64,000 nt of DNA from Alphaproteobacteria bacterium. GTDB taxonomy: Bacteria > Pseudomonadota > Alphaproteobacteria > Elsterales > Elsteraceae. Shown here in pieces: positions 16,496-24,477 of this stretch. Where the stretch lies: contig RDXE01000024.1 of assembly GCA_004292755.1 (NCBI GenBank), positions 178,071 to 242,070 of the forward strand, written 5' to 3'. Each line of letters opens with the position of its first letter. Positions within the stretch are counted from its first letter, which is position 1. Under the pieces are notes generated by a model, which searched no databases, was not told the DNA's origin, and saw only the letters and a program-made list of their open reading frames with translations. Position numbers and translations under genes: made by a program.

Positions 16496-19459
16496 CTAGC
16501 TCCGCCCTTGGAAGCGCACGCGGCGGAACTCCGCCAGATGCGCCTCGTCCACGAAACCTGCGCGCTGGGCGGCGGTCAGGCTGGTGGACGGGGTTGCCTT
16601 CAACAGGGCGGCAGCGGCCGCTGCCATCTCGGTGAAGGGTGGCCCCAGGGTTTCGACAAAGATGACCGGTGGGAAGTCAGGATCATTCGCCGGTCCAGGG
16701 CGCTGCTCCACAATGCCCATGCCGCCGAAGTCAGCGATCATGCGCATCATCACCTCAGGTGCCGGTGCCAACATGATGTTGCGCAGCCAGTTCGGGCGGT
16801 GATTGAAGGCAGCGATCCGCTCCGCCCGCGGGCGGGTTTCGTCCATGACAATGGCGTAATCTTCAGCGGTCAGCACTTGGTTCGGCACCCGCGCCACCCA
16901 GAAGCTGGGTAGGTAGGGGTCATAGCTTGGGTCATAGCCTGACCGGCAGAACGCCGTGTCACCCTGCCAGGGCAGGGCCATCCAGCGGCTCAAGGTGCCG
17001 GGGCCTTGCCCTGACAAGGGGCCTCCAGCCGACAACGCAATCGTCTGATTGAGGTTGGGGCCATAGTCGCTGGTGACTTTGGCCGCACGGCGGATGCGGT
17101 AGGGTGCGGTGTACAGCGTGGCGTGGCGCATTGGCCAAGTCAGTTCACACCCCGGATGGAAGGCGTCGGCCAGGCAGAAATGGACTGCTGCGCGATCCAG
17201 CATGCCCGGCTGTTCGGCCAACGGCACCGCGGCCAAGGTGTGTGGCACCGTGGCCGCGGGGTCCCAGTCATTGACAAAGTCACCCTTCACCCAGCGCTGC
17301 AAAATCGCCTGTCGGACATTGGACAGGCCCAGATTGTTGTTGGGCGCGGTGTCGGAGAACGAGCCATAGGCGTCGCCATACAGCCACGGCCAGGGCCGGG
17401 TGTTGGCATCACCGGGTGGATGGGGACGGAAGCAGTTGAAGATGGTCCGCCGCAGTTCGTGATACGCCTCGCCGTCGGCCCCTGCGGTGGCAAGCTTGGC
17501 GATCAGGGCTGGGTTTTCAAAGTTGAACGGACCGCCTGCGCCGAACATCGCCGCAAACCCGGCATTGACCCACTGCAAGTTGGTAAGCCGTTGCAGCACG
17601 GGGTAGATGTCTTTGGTAAAGCTGACGGTTTCCGGCATGCCAATCCAGCCCGCCTCGGTGTACACATCCAGGAGCATATCGCCCATGGTGCGCCAGCCGA
17701 TGATGTCCGGGCCATAGTTCGGCGGCGCCACCACCACCCACGCCCCTTCACACGGGATCGATTGTCCGTTGATGCGCACGCTGGCATCGACTGGGCCGTC
17801 GGCAATGTCGTCGTACCAGTCATCTGCATTGTTGAAACTGGTCGGCACATCGGGGTTGTAGACCGGCGCGCCGGAGGGGGAGGCAGACACCCCAAGCCCG
17901 CCCAGCACCAGCAAGCGGCCGGAATCGTCGGTTTGCGCTTCGCCCAGCGACACTGGCGTGGTTTTGAACTTGCCCTTGTCAAAGGCGTAGGCCGGGCCAC
18001 TGGTGTTCACACCTGCGATGCTGACCGGACCCGCATCAATCGCCAGCTCGGCGCGGTCAGCGCCCTTCACATCGGGATTGCGCAGCGGCACGGTCATGGA
18101 GGCAGCTTCGGGAATATCGAGGGCTGCCTGGAACTGGTACCACTCCGCCTTGCGGTTGGCGACGTGGACAGTCCATTCGATGTCTGCACTTTGCGGAGTC
18201 AACTCGGCCACCACCTGGCCCGCGGCGTTGTAGCCATAGATGCGGAAGCGGGCGGCTTGGCGTTTCAGCGCGCCGCTCTCATCGCGGTAGGCACCAGGCG
18301 GCAAGGGCAGGGGCTGTTCCACCTCTGGCCCGATGTAGAACGCGGTCTTGGCGTCGCCCATGCGGGCGATGCCGATGCCGGGATGGATGCGTGCCCGCAC
18401 GATCGTGCTGTCGATGCATGGCGGATTGCCAGCGTCGGGGCGCGGGGTCGCAGGCTCGCCATCGGGTACGCCGTTGATGTTGCGCCGATAGCTGGCCGAG
18501 GCCGCGTACACCACCTTGCGCGCCGCAGCGATTGAGCCCTGGGGCTCCAACTCCGGCGGCACGCGCCACATGTTGAACGACAGGTTCTCGCCATAGGTCG
18601 CTTGACCGCGCACGGTAACGTCCTGCTGCGGCAGGATCACGTCAGCGATGTGGATGGCAGGCGAGATGGACTCATCCCAACGCACCGTCGCTTGGTCCAG
18701 GGGTTCACTGTCCGGGTTGGTGCGCAGTTGGACGCAGAATTTGAACCGCACCTCCCCCTTGGCGAGGCGGCTGGCGAAATCAACCGCCAGATAGTCCGGA
18801 TCATTCGGCTGGCTGGGCAGCGGATAGGCCTCGGCCGTCGGCTCCAGCTTGAACTTGCAGAACTGCCCAGCGCCGTAGGCGTAGGGCAGCACGCTCCAAT
18901 AGTCGATGGTCAGTGCGCTGGGCACTGGCTTTGCCATCTCGTCCAGAATCTCTTTGGTTTTCGGGTGCGCGGCCAAGTAGGGATCGTAGTTGTGATTGAT
19001 CACCCCGGCCTGTGTGAACGCGCACATGTCCTTCGCTGTGTCGACGAAGAACACGTCGAAGTTCTGCATCGTGAAGTCGACGGTGGTTTCACCAGCCGGA
19101 CCAAACAGCTTCTCCCCGGGCACTCCGAACAGCTTGATGCCAATGCCGGTGGTGGTTTTCCAGTCGGTCAGTGTCGGCAGCGTGTCGGAGGCAAAGCGCG
19201 TCCAGGCATCATAGCGCGCACCGGCCACGAACGGCCCAACGCTGAGCGAGGCGGGCAAGTCATCGCGCACCACAAACTGCGCGCGCGCCACCCCGTGTGG
19301 CTTCAAGAACACAGGGCGCAGGACGGGGCACTGGCCTGCAGCGGCCCGTCCCTTCTGCACCATATCGACGAACATGGTGACCAGCGACCCAATCGGATCC
19401 GCGTCACACTCCACTGTTGGCGCCGCTTTATCGGCTGCGCCTGTCAGATGCTGCACCAT
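16496..19459 (-). CDS. Catalase-like domain fused to LodA/GoxA CTQ-dependent amino-acid oxidase
   Basis: 987 residues. Residues ~350-987 are LodA-like: RARIHPGIGIARMGDA (355-370) opens it, C771 in GCELTWPMRH and W831 in RWMALPWQGDT (W826 possible) are the expected CTQ-forming pair. LodA and GoxA oxidatively deaminate lysine or glycine, releasing H2O2. Residues 1-335 are a small heme-catalase-like domain: KPHGVARAQF (distal H55), GIKLFGVPGEKL (107-118), FTMQNFDVFFVD (N133), ENLSFNMWRVPPE (291-303) and RKVVYAAS with R314 four residues before the presumed heme-ligand Y318. No signal peptide. One protein would thus make and consume peroxide. ATG 19459 has GGGAGGG before it. lodB follows by 16 bases. 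Amino-acid substrate unknown. Confidence 0.88.
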   Translation of the reverse strand: MVQHLTGAADKAAPTVECDADPIGSLVTMFVDMVQKGRAAAGQCPVLRPVFLKPHGVARAQFVVRDDLPASLSVGPFVAGARYDAWTRFASDTLPTLTDWKTTTGIGIKLFGVPGEKLFGPAGETTVDFTMQNFDVFFVDTAKDMCAFTQAGVINHNYDPYLAAHPKTKEILDEMAKPVPSALTIDYWSVLPYAYGAGQFCKFKLEPTAEAYPLPSQPNDPDYLAVDFASRLAKGEVRFKFCVQLRTNPDSEPLDQATVRWDESISPAIHIADVILPQQDVTVRGQATYGENLSFNMWRVPPELEPQGSIAAARKVVYAASASYRRNINGVPDGEPATPRPDAGNPPCIDSTIVRARIHPGIGIARMGDAKTAFYIGPEVEQPLPLPPGAYRDESGALKRQAARFRIYGYNAAGQVVAELTPQSADIEWTVHVANRKAEWYQFQAALDIPEAASMTVPLRNPDVKGADRAELAIDAGPVSIAGVNTSGPAYAFDKGKFKTTPVSLGEAQTDDSGRLLVLGGLGVSASPSGAPVYNPDVPTSFNNADDWYDDIADGPVDASVRINGQSIPCEGAWVVVAPPNYGPDIIGWRTMGDMLLDVYTEAGWIGMPETVSFTKDIYPVLQRLTNLQWVNAGFAAMFGAGGPFNFENPALIAKLATAGADGEAYHELRRTIFNCFRPHPPGDANTRPWPWLYGDAYGSFSDTAPNNNLGLSNVRQAILQRWVKGDFVNDWDPAATVPHTLAAVPLAEQPGMLDRAAVHFCLADAFHPGCELTWPMRHATLYTAPYRIRRAAKVTSDYGPNLNQTIALSAGGPLSGQGPGTLSRWMALPWQGDTAFCRSGYDPSYDPYLPSFWVARVPNQVLTAEDYAIVMDETRPRAERIAAFNHRPNWLRNIMLAPAPEVMMRMIADFGGMGIVEQRPGPANDPDFPPVIFVETLGPPFTEMAAAAAALLKATPSTSLTAAQRAGFVDEAHLAEFRRVRFQGRS

Positions 19460-19792
19460 CCCATCCCTCCCAAGAGCGGCGCGCTGCTACGCCCGCGGGT
19501 AGGGAGGGTCAACGGTTTTAATCCCGCACGGCAAGCGCCTCTGCGGCAGAAAGGGCGCACTAGAAGTAGTGACGGAGTTGCAGTGATGCGTGGTGGTGGG
19601 TTTGCCGACTGCCGGGCTTCAGTTGGTTGTTCGCCCGTCGTCGGCCGAGGCAGCCGCCAATCACGTCAGGCAGGCTGCACTGGATGCACCACCGACAATG
19701 GCCAGCCATTGTCAACACTCCGGGCCAACAACATCCCGGCGTTCGGTTCCTGAATGCCACGTCCGGCGCAATATCAGTCTCAGGCCACCTGC
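19460..19792. other. 333-base gap upstream of the catalase-LodA gene, holding an 18-base palindrome
   Basis: The stretch carries no gene. ACAATGGC at 19695-19702 and GCCATTGT at 19705-19712 form a perfect 8-base inverted repeat with a two-base spacer, about 236 bases before the oxidase ATG and 80 bases past the era stop. It is a plausible dimeric-repressor operator. No convincing -35/-10 pair is seen on either strand. Confidence 0.4.
19465..19508 (-). promoter_or_regulatory. Inverted repeat covering the oxidase ribosome-binding site
   Basis: CCCTCCC at 19465-19471 (GGGAGGG, the Shine-Dalgarno on the minus strand) is exactly complementary to GGGAGGG at 19502-19508, with 30 bases between and an inner CCGCGG. 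In the mRNA the upstream arm could pair with the ribosome site and lower translation. This is only a sequence match. Confidence 0.35.
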
Positions 19793-20737
19793 TCACACAT
19801 CATAGTCAAGGCCAAGATCGCGGAACCGCACGCGGTCTTCGATCCAGTCGTCGCGCACGATGACATGGAGGAACAGGTGAACCTCGCGGCCTGTTTGCTC
19901 GGCGATGGCAGCGCGGGCAGCTTGGCTGATGGCTTTGATGCGCCGACCACCGGCACCGATGACGATTGGCTTCTGGCTGTCGCGTAGCACCGTGATGGTT
20001 TGGTCGATGCGGGCGGAGCCGTCGGGACGCTCCTCCCATCGATCGGTCTCGACGATGGCGCTGTAGGGCAGCTCGTCGTGGAGCTGCAGGAAAATCTGCT
20101 CGCGCGTCAATTCAGCGGCCAGCAGGCGCATCGGCATGTCGGCCAGCTGATCCTCGGGATAGTGCCAGGGGCCGGGGGCAACGTGGCTGGCAAGCGCGCG
20201 GCGCACATCGTCGACGCCAGAGCCAGTGAGTGCGCTGACCATGAAGGTGCGCTCAAAGCGTGCGGCCTCGTTCAAGCTGGCGGCAAGGCCCAGCAGGGTC
20301 TCGCGCTTGACCAGATCAACCTTGTTCAACACCAGCAGCTTCGGTCGTTCCAGACCGGCGACCCGATCCAGCAGAGCGCGGGCCTCGGCGTCGTTGGGGC
20401 GGCTGGCATCGAACAACAGGGCGACGGCGTCGGCGTCCCCAGCACCCGTCCACGCGGCCTGGACCATCGCCCGCTCCAGGCGACGCTTTGGACTTTGAAA
20501 GATGCCTGGCGTGTCGATCAACACAACTTGCGCCGAGCCTTCAACCACGATGCCCAGCACGCGGTTGCGCGTGGTTTGGACCTTGGGTGAGACAATCGAC
20601 ACATGGCTGCCCACCAGGGCATTCATCAGGGTTGATTTGCCCGCATTCGGCGCACCGATCAGGGCAACGAAGCCGCAGCGCGGGTCGGTGATCTCAGCAG
20701 TGGTGGCGGGTGCAGTTGTCGCGGATGGGGTGGTCAT
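19793..20737 (-). CDS. era: GTPase Era
   Basis: 314 residues. G1 GAPNAGKST (28-36), G3 DTPG, G4 NKVD and the KH domain IGAGGRRIKAI, in which the GXXG loop reads GAGG instead of the common GKGG. Era binds the 3' end of 16S rRNA during 30S assembly. An extra ~20 residues rich in Thr/Ala precede the G domain. The ATG overlaps the rnc stop by four bases, giving the lepB-rnc-era chain. Confidence 0.96.
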   Translation of the reverse strand: MTTPSATTAPATTAEITDPRCGFVALIGAPNAGKSTLMNALVGSHVSIVSPKVQTTRNRVLGIVVEGSAQVVLIDTPGIFQSPKRRLERAMVQAAWTGAGDADAVALLFDASRPNDAEARALLDRVAGLERPKLLVLNKVDLVKRETLLGLAASLNEAARFERTFMVSALTGSGVDDVRRALASHVAPGPWHYPEDQLADMPMRLLAAELTREQIFLQLHDELPYSAIVETDRWEERPDGSARIDQTITVLRDSQKPIVIGAGGRRIKAISQAARAAIAEQTGREVHLFLHVIVRDDWIEDRVRFRDLGLDYDV

Positions 20738-21444
20738 GCGCCGGCCTCCAGACAGGCAAGCAGAGCTGAGGCGGCTGCCTTCTCCGCTGATTGTTTTGAG
20801 ACACCGTCGCCCGAGGCAACGCGATCCGCCACCTCGACTGCGACGGTGAATCGCCGTTGATGCGGCGGGCCTTCGGTGGCCGTCACCTTATAGACGGGCA
20901 GGGCGAGGCCGCGGGCCAGTGCCCATTCCTGCAACGAGGTTTTGGCGTCACGCGGGGCAGTTGGCGTTGCCTCCATCCGCTCCTGCCAATGGCGATGCAC
21001 GAAGGCACGCGCGATATCCAAACCGCCATCGAGGTAGAGGGCGGCGATCACCGCCTCGACGGCATCGGCCAGCACGGCGGGCCGGTCGGTGTGCCGCGGC
21101 TCCCCCTTGGCGAAAATGATCGCTTGATCAATGCTCACCTCGCGGGCGATGTCCGCCAGGGTGGCGCGGTTGACCAAGGCGGCGTGCCGCCGGGCGATCA
21201 GGCCTTCCCGCTCCGTCGGGAACCGGCGGTACAGCATTTCCGCCACACACAGGCCTAACACCCGGTCGCCCAGAAACTCCAGTCGCTCATTGCCGCGATC
21301 ACGGCCACGCGCTGTGGAGGCGTGCCGCAGCGCCTGAACCAACAGGGCCGGGTCGGCGAACCGGTGGTGCAGCCGGTCGGCCAGCGCCTCGGGCGTCACC
21401 GAACCCACTGCAGCAGACGGTCGTACCGTATTGCGCTGGGCCAT
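20734..21444 (-). CDS. rnc: Ribonuclease III
   Basis: 236 residues from ATG 21444, which has GGGAG nine bases upstream. An in-frame ATG at 21459 and a GTG at 21399 that overlaps the lepB stop are alternatives. The RNase III signature NERLEFLGDRVL is followed by the second acidic cluster (DAVEAVIAALYLDGG) and a double-stranded RNA-binding domain (KTSLQEWALARGLALPVYKV..SKQSAEKAAASALL). It processes rRNA precursors and double-stranded RNA. It overlaps lepB by 49 bases with this start. Confidence 0.94.
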   Translation of the reverse strand: MAQRNTVRPSAAVGSVTPEALADRLHHRFADPALLVQALRHASTARGRDRGNERLEFLGDRVLGLCVAEMLYRRFPTEREGLIARRHAALVNRATLADIAREVSIDQAIIFAKGEPRHTDRPAVLADAVEAVIAALYLDGGLDIARAFVHRHWQERMEATPTAPRDAKTSLQEWALARGLALPVYKVTATEGPPHQRRFTVAVEVADRVASGDGVSKQSAEKAAASALLACLEAGA

Positions 21445-22145
21445 CCCCAAATCTCCCACAGCGCGGCTGTGCCGTTGGTGGAGAAAAACAGTATCTCAGC
21501 CCGACCGACAAAGTTCTCAAACGGGACATAGCCAACGAGAGAGAGCACCCGACTATCCTGGGAGTTGTCGCGATTGTCGCCCATCATGAAGTAGTGGCCG
21601 GGCGGCACCACGAACTCAGGCGTGTTGTCGAGTGGGTCGGAATCCCGGAACTCGTGGATCAAGTGCTGGCGGCCACCGGGCAGAGTTTCGCGATATTCAA
21701 CGGCGCGCACCTGCTGCCAGCCATCGGTGTAGCTGACCTCCCGCAAGCGCTCGCGCGGAACCTCGCGGCCATTGATGAACAGGCGACCGCCGCGCATCTG
21801 GATGCGCTCGCCCGGCAAGCCGATCACGCGCTTGATGTAGTCGGTTTTATTGTCCACCGGCAGCTTGAACACTGCGACGTCACCGCGTTGCGGCTCTGAG
21901 CCAGCGATGCGGCCTGAGAACAGTGGTGGGCTGAACGGCATGGAGTGTCGCGAATAGCCATAGGACCATTTCGAGACAAACAGATAATCCCCGACCAGCA
22001 GGGTCGGGATCATCGAGCCTGACGGAATGTTGAACGGCTCCACGGCGATGGTGCGAATGCCAACGGCAATCAGAACCGCCCAGCCAATGGTGCGAATGGT
22101 GTCCCAGAACCCGCCGGTGCGGGAGGAGGCGGTGTGCTCCGTCAC
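21396..22145 (-). CDS. lepB: Signal peptidase I
   Basis: 249 residues. One N-terminal membrane helix (about 18-36), catalytic serine S44 in FNIPSGSMIPTLLVGDYLFVSK and lysine K105 in DYIKRVIGLPGERI, then GHYFMMGDNRDNSQDSR. It cleaves signal peptides at the outer face of the inner membrane. It is followed by rnc and era. Upstream, in place of a direct acpS neighbour, two EamA genes are found. Confidence 0.96.
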   Translation of the reverse strand: MTEHTASSRTGGFWDTIRTIGWAVLIAVGIRTIAVEPFNIPSGSMIPTLLVGDYLFVSKWSYGYSRHSMPFSPPLFSGRIAGSEPQRGDVAVFKLPVDNKTDYIKRVIGLPGERIQMRGGRLFINGREVPRERLREVSYTDGWQQVRAVEYRETLPGGRQHLIHEFRDSDPLDNTPEFVVPPGHYFMMGDNRDNSQDSRVLSLVGYVPFENFVGRAEILFFSTNGTAALWEIWGWPSAIRYDRLLQWVR

Positions 22146-22204
22146 GTCAGTCTCAATGCTTCTTGGCAGTGGCGGCGCACTTAGGCATGGGGTCCGCGGC
22201 CTGT

Positions 22205-23080
22205 CTAGTGGCTTGGCGTGCGCTGGGTCCGTCGTGCCTCACGCGCAAGGATGTACAACCCGCTGGCGACGATGATCACCGTGCCGACGCCGACCCAGAC
22301 ATCGGGCCAACTGCTCCAAATCAGCCAGCCATAGAAGATGGCGAAGGGCAGGGCGACGTACTGGAACGGCGCCACCGTGGCGATGGGTGCCAGGCGATAG
22401 GCCACAGTCATGAAGAACTGTCCAAATCCGCCGAGAATACCAATGGCGACCAGCAGGGCTGCTTGGAGGGCTGTTTCCGGCCAGCGGGCGGTGCCGATCA
22501 TCGCGATGCCACACACCCCCGTGCACGTAATCGAAAACCACAAGACAATGGCCGCATTGCTCTCGGTGCGGGACAGCACGCGGATCGCGAGAATGGCGAA
22601 GGCCGAGCAGAGGACCGAGCCCAGCACCAACAGTGCCGAAGGGTTGAACACCCCAACACCGGGCCGCAGGATCACCAGCACGCCCAGGAATCCGACGACA
22701 ATCGCAGCCCAGCGGTGGCGCCCGACCCGCTCCCCCAGGAAGGGGACGGACAGGGCGGTGACGACAAAGGGTTGGCTGAAGCCCAGCGCCACGGCATCGG
22801 CCAGCGGCATTCCGGCCAGGGCTTGAAAGAACAGCAGCATGGCCCCCATGCCGACAAGGCAGCGCCAGAGGTGCAGCCCTGGTCGGCGTGTTTTCAGCGT
22901 GTGCAGACCACCCGCGCGCACGACCAGCCACCACACGGCGGGCAGCGAGAAGGCACCACGGCAAAACCCGATCTGCCAGACCGAAAACCCGTTGCCGATC
23001 AACCACTTTACAATCGTGTCCATGGTTGCGAACAACGCGATGGAGGCCACCATCGCCAGAATGCCGCCCAAGGCAGTCAT
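22205..23080 (-). CDS. EamA/DMT-family transporter (copy 2)
   Basis: 291 residues with about ten hydrophobic helices arranged as two EamA halves (RPGLHLWRCLVGMGAMLLFFQAL in the first, SRTESNAAIVLWFSITCTG in the second) and the GERVGRHRWAAIVVGFLGVL segment typical of the family. Its ATG overlaps the stop of the neighbouring EamA gene. The substrate cannot be predicted; relatives export amino acids or metabolites or import nucleotide sugars and carnitine. Confidence 0.85.
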   Translation of the reverse strand: MTALGGILAMVASIALFATMDTIVKWLIGNGFSVWQIGFCRGAFSLPAVWWLVVRAGGLHTLKTRRPGLHLWRCLVGMGAMLLFFQALAGMPLADAVALGFSQPFVVTALSVPFLGERVGRHRWAAIVVGFLGVLVILRPGVGVFNPSALLVLGSVLCSAFAILAIRVLSRTESNAAIVLWFSITCTGVCGIAMIGTARWPETALQAALLVAIGILGGFGQFFMTVAYRLAPIATVAPFQYVALPFAIFYGWLIWSSWPDVWVGVGTVIIVASGLYILAREARRTQRTPSH

Positions 23081-23961
23081 CCGCGCCGCCGCTGTTGTTC
23101 GCGGTGCAGGATGTAGAGACCGGCCGAGATCACAATGGCCGCGCCGATCCAGATGTTCAGGCCCGGCCAGTCACCAAACAACACAATGCCGATTCCCGCT
23201 GCCCACAGCAGGGCAATGTAATCGAACGGTGCCAGCAGCGATGCCTCGGCGCGACGAAAGGCATTGATCATCAGCAATTGTCCGCAGCCACCCAAAAGGC
23301 CGATCACCACCAGCAAGCCCCACACCCATCCCGACTGCGGGTTGACCCACAGCCAGGGCATGGCAAACCCAGTCGCGACGGCAGGCAGCAAGGCAGAGGA
23401 AAACGCCAGCGCCACGGCGGTCTCCTGGGCCGACAGGCGGCGCACCAGCACAAGACCCAGCGCATAGGTGAAGGCGCTGGCCAGCACAAGCAGGGCCGCC
23501 ACGTCCACCCCCCCTTCGCCGGGGCGGGTCATCACCAGCACACCGGAGAACCCGACTGCCAGGGCCGCCCAGCGGTGCAGGCCAACCCGTTCCCCCAACA
23601 GCGGGATCGAAAGGATGGTGAGGAACAACGGGGCGGCAAAGGCAATCGCAATCGCGTCCGCCAGCGGCATCATACCGACGCCGGTGAAGAACAGCAGCAT
23701 CGAGGCAAGGTTCAGTGCCGCCCGCAGCGCGTGCGCCCTGGTATTGATCGGGCGAAGGCTGGCAAGGCCGTTGCTTGCCATCGCTGCCATTGCCACCACT
23801 GGCAGGAGGCCGAACAGGCTGCGAAAGAATACCACCTGCACCGAGGTGAGACCGGTGTTGATTGCCAGCTTGACCAAGCCATCCATCACCGAGAACACGC
23901 CGACGGCTAGCACCATCAAGCCAATGCCGAGCATCGGCGAATCGAGTCGACCGGTGCTCAT
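23077..23961 (-). CDS. EamA/DMT-family transporter (copy 1)
   Basis: 294 residues, ten predicted helices, clearly paralogous to the next gene: both share the [25 protein letters not shown] segment, the [21 protein letters not shown] stretch and a C-terminal [16 protein letters not shown]. The two genes overlap by four bases and this one overlaps acpS by four. They look like a tandem duplication that has diverged, perhaps a heteromeric pair. Substrate unknown. Confidence 0.85.
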   Translation of the reverse strand: MSTGRLDSPMLGIGLMVLAVGVFSVMDGLVKLAINTGLTSVQVVFFRSLFGLLPVVAMAAMASNGLASLRPINTRAHALRAALNLASMLLFFTGVGMMPLADAIAIAFAAPLFLTILSIPLLGERVGLHRWAALAVGFSGVLVMTRPGEGGVDVAALLVLASAFTYALGLVLVRRLSAQETAVALAFSSALLPAVATGFAMPWLWVNPQSGWVWGLLVVIGLLGGCGQLLMINAFRRAEASLLAPFDYIALLWAAGIGIVLFGDWPGLNIWIGAAIVISAGLYILHREQQRRRG

Positions 23962-24356
23962 GCCGGGATCGCTTGAATGATCACGATGGCATGGGCGAGG
24001 GGTGGCTCGTCGGTCAGGGTCAGGTCAATCACCGCCCGGTGTCCGGGGGGAGTGATGCGGGCCAAGCGCTCTGCCGCGCCGCCCGTCAACACCAGGGAGG
24101 GTTTGCCGCCCGGCAGCGTGACCACCCCCATGTCGCGGTGAAACACGCCCTCGCGAAACCCGGTGCCCAGTGCCTTGGCGCACGCCTCTTTGGCAGCAAA
24201 GCGCTTCGCCAGCGTGGGGGCAGGGGTCGGGCGACGCAGCGCCTTTGCCCGCTCTGTTTGGGTGAACACGCGGGCGAGGAACCGGTCGCCAAAACGGTTT
24301 AACACCTTCTCAATGCGCGGAATGGCACAGAGGTCGGTTCCAAGGCCGATGATCAT
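23958..24356 (-). CDS. acpS: Holo-[acyl-carrier-protein] synthase
   Basis: 132 residues from ATG 24356. [10 protein letters not shown] places the metal-binding D8 and [13 protein letters not shown] the E57 at the textbook positions of AcpS. It attaches phosphopantetheine from CoA to ACP. A longer upstream reading adds 47 arginine-rich residues that are not family-like. The stop overlaps the start of the first EamA gene. Confidence 0.95.
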   Translation of the reverse strand: MIIGLGTDLCAIPRIEKVLNRFGDRFLARVFTQTERAKALRRPTPAPTLAKRFAAKEACAKALGTGFREGVFHRDMGVVTLPGGKPSLVLTGGAAERLARITPPGHRAVIDLTLTDEPPLAHAIVIIQAIPA

Positions 24357-24430
24357 GCGGGTTGCTCCCCCAACTCGGGTGCTAGTGTTGTCTGCAGCGG
24401 GAGGGCGTGCCACTGGCTTTCTGCGCACGG

Positions 24431-24450
24431 GCGCCATGCGGCGCCATGCG
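24431..24450. repeat. Perfect 10-base tandem duplication
   Basis: GCGCCATGCG occurs twice head to tail in the rsh-acpS gap. It is short and probably a slippage event in the place where pdxJ would be expected. Confidence 0.5.
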
Positions 24451-24477
24451 GCTGGTCTGCGACCAGGAGCGGTCGGG

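Noticed and set aside
17123..18535. 470-codon frame antisense to the oxidase
   Set aside because: Rich in His, Gly and Arg without pattern; shadow of the lodA domain.
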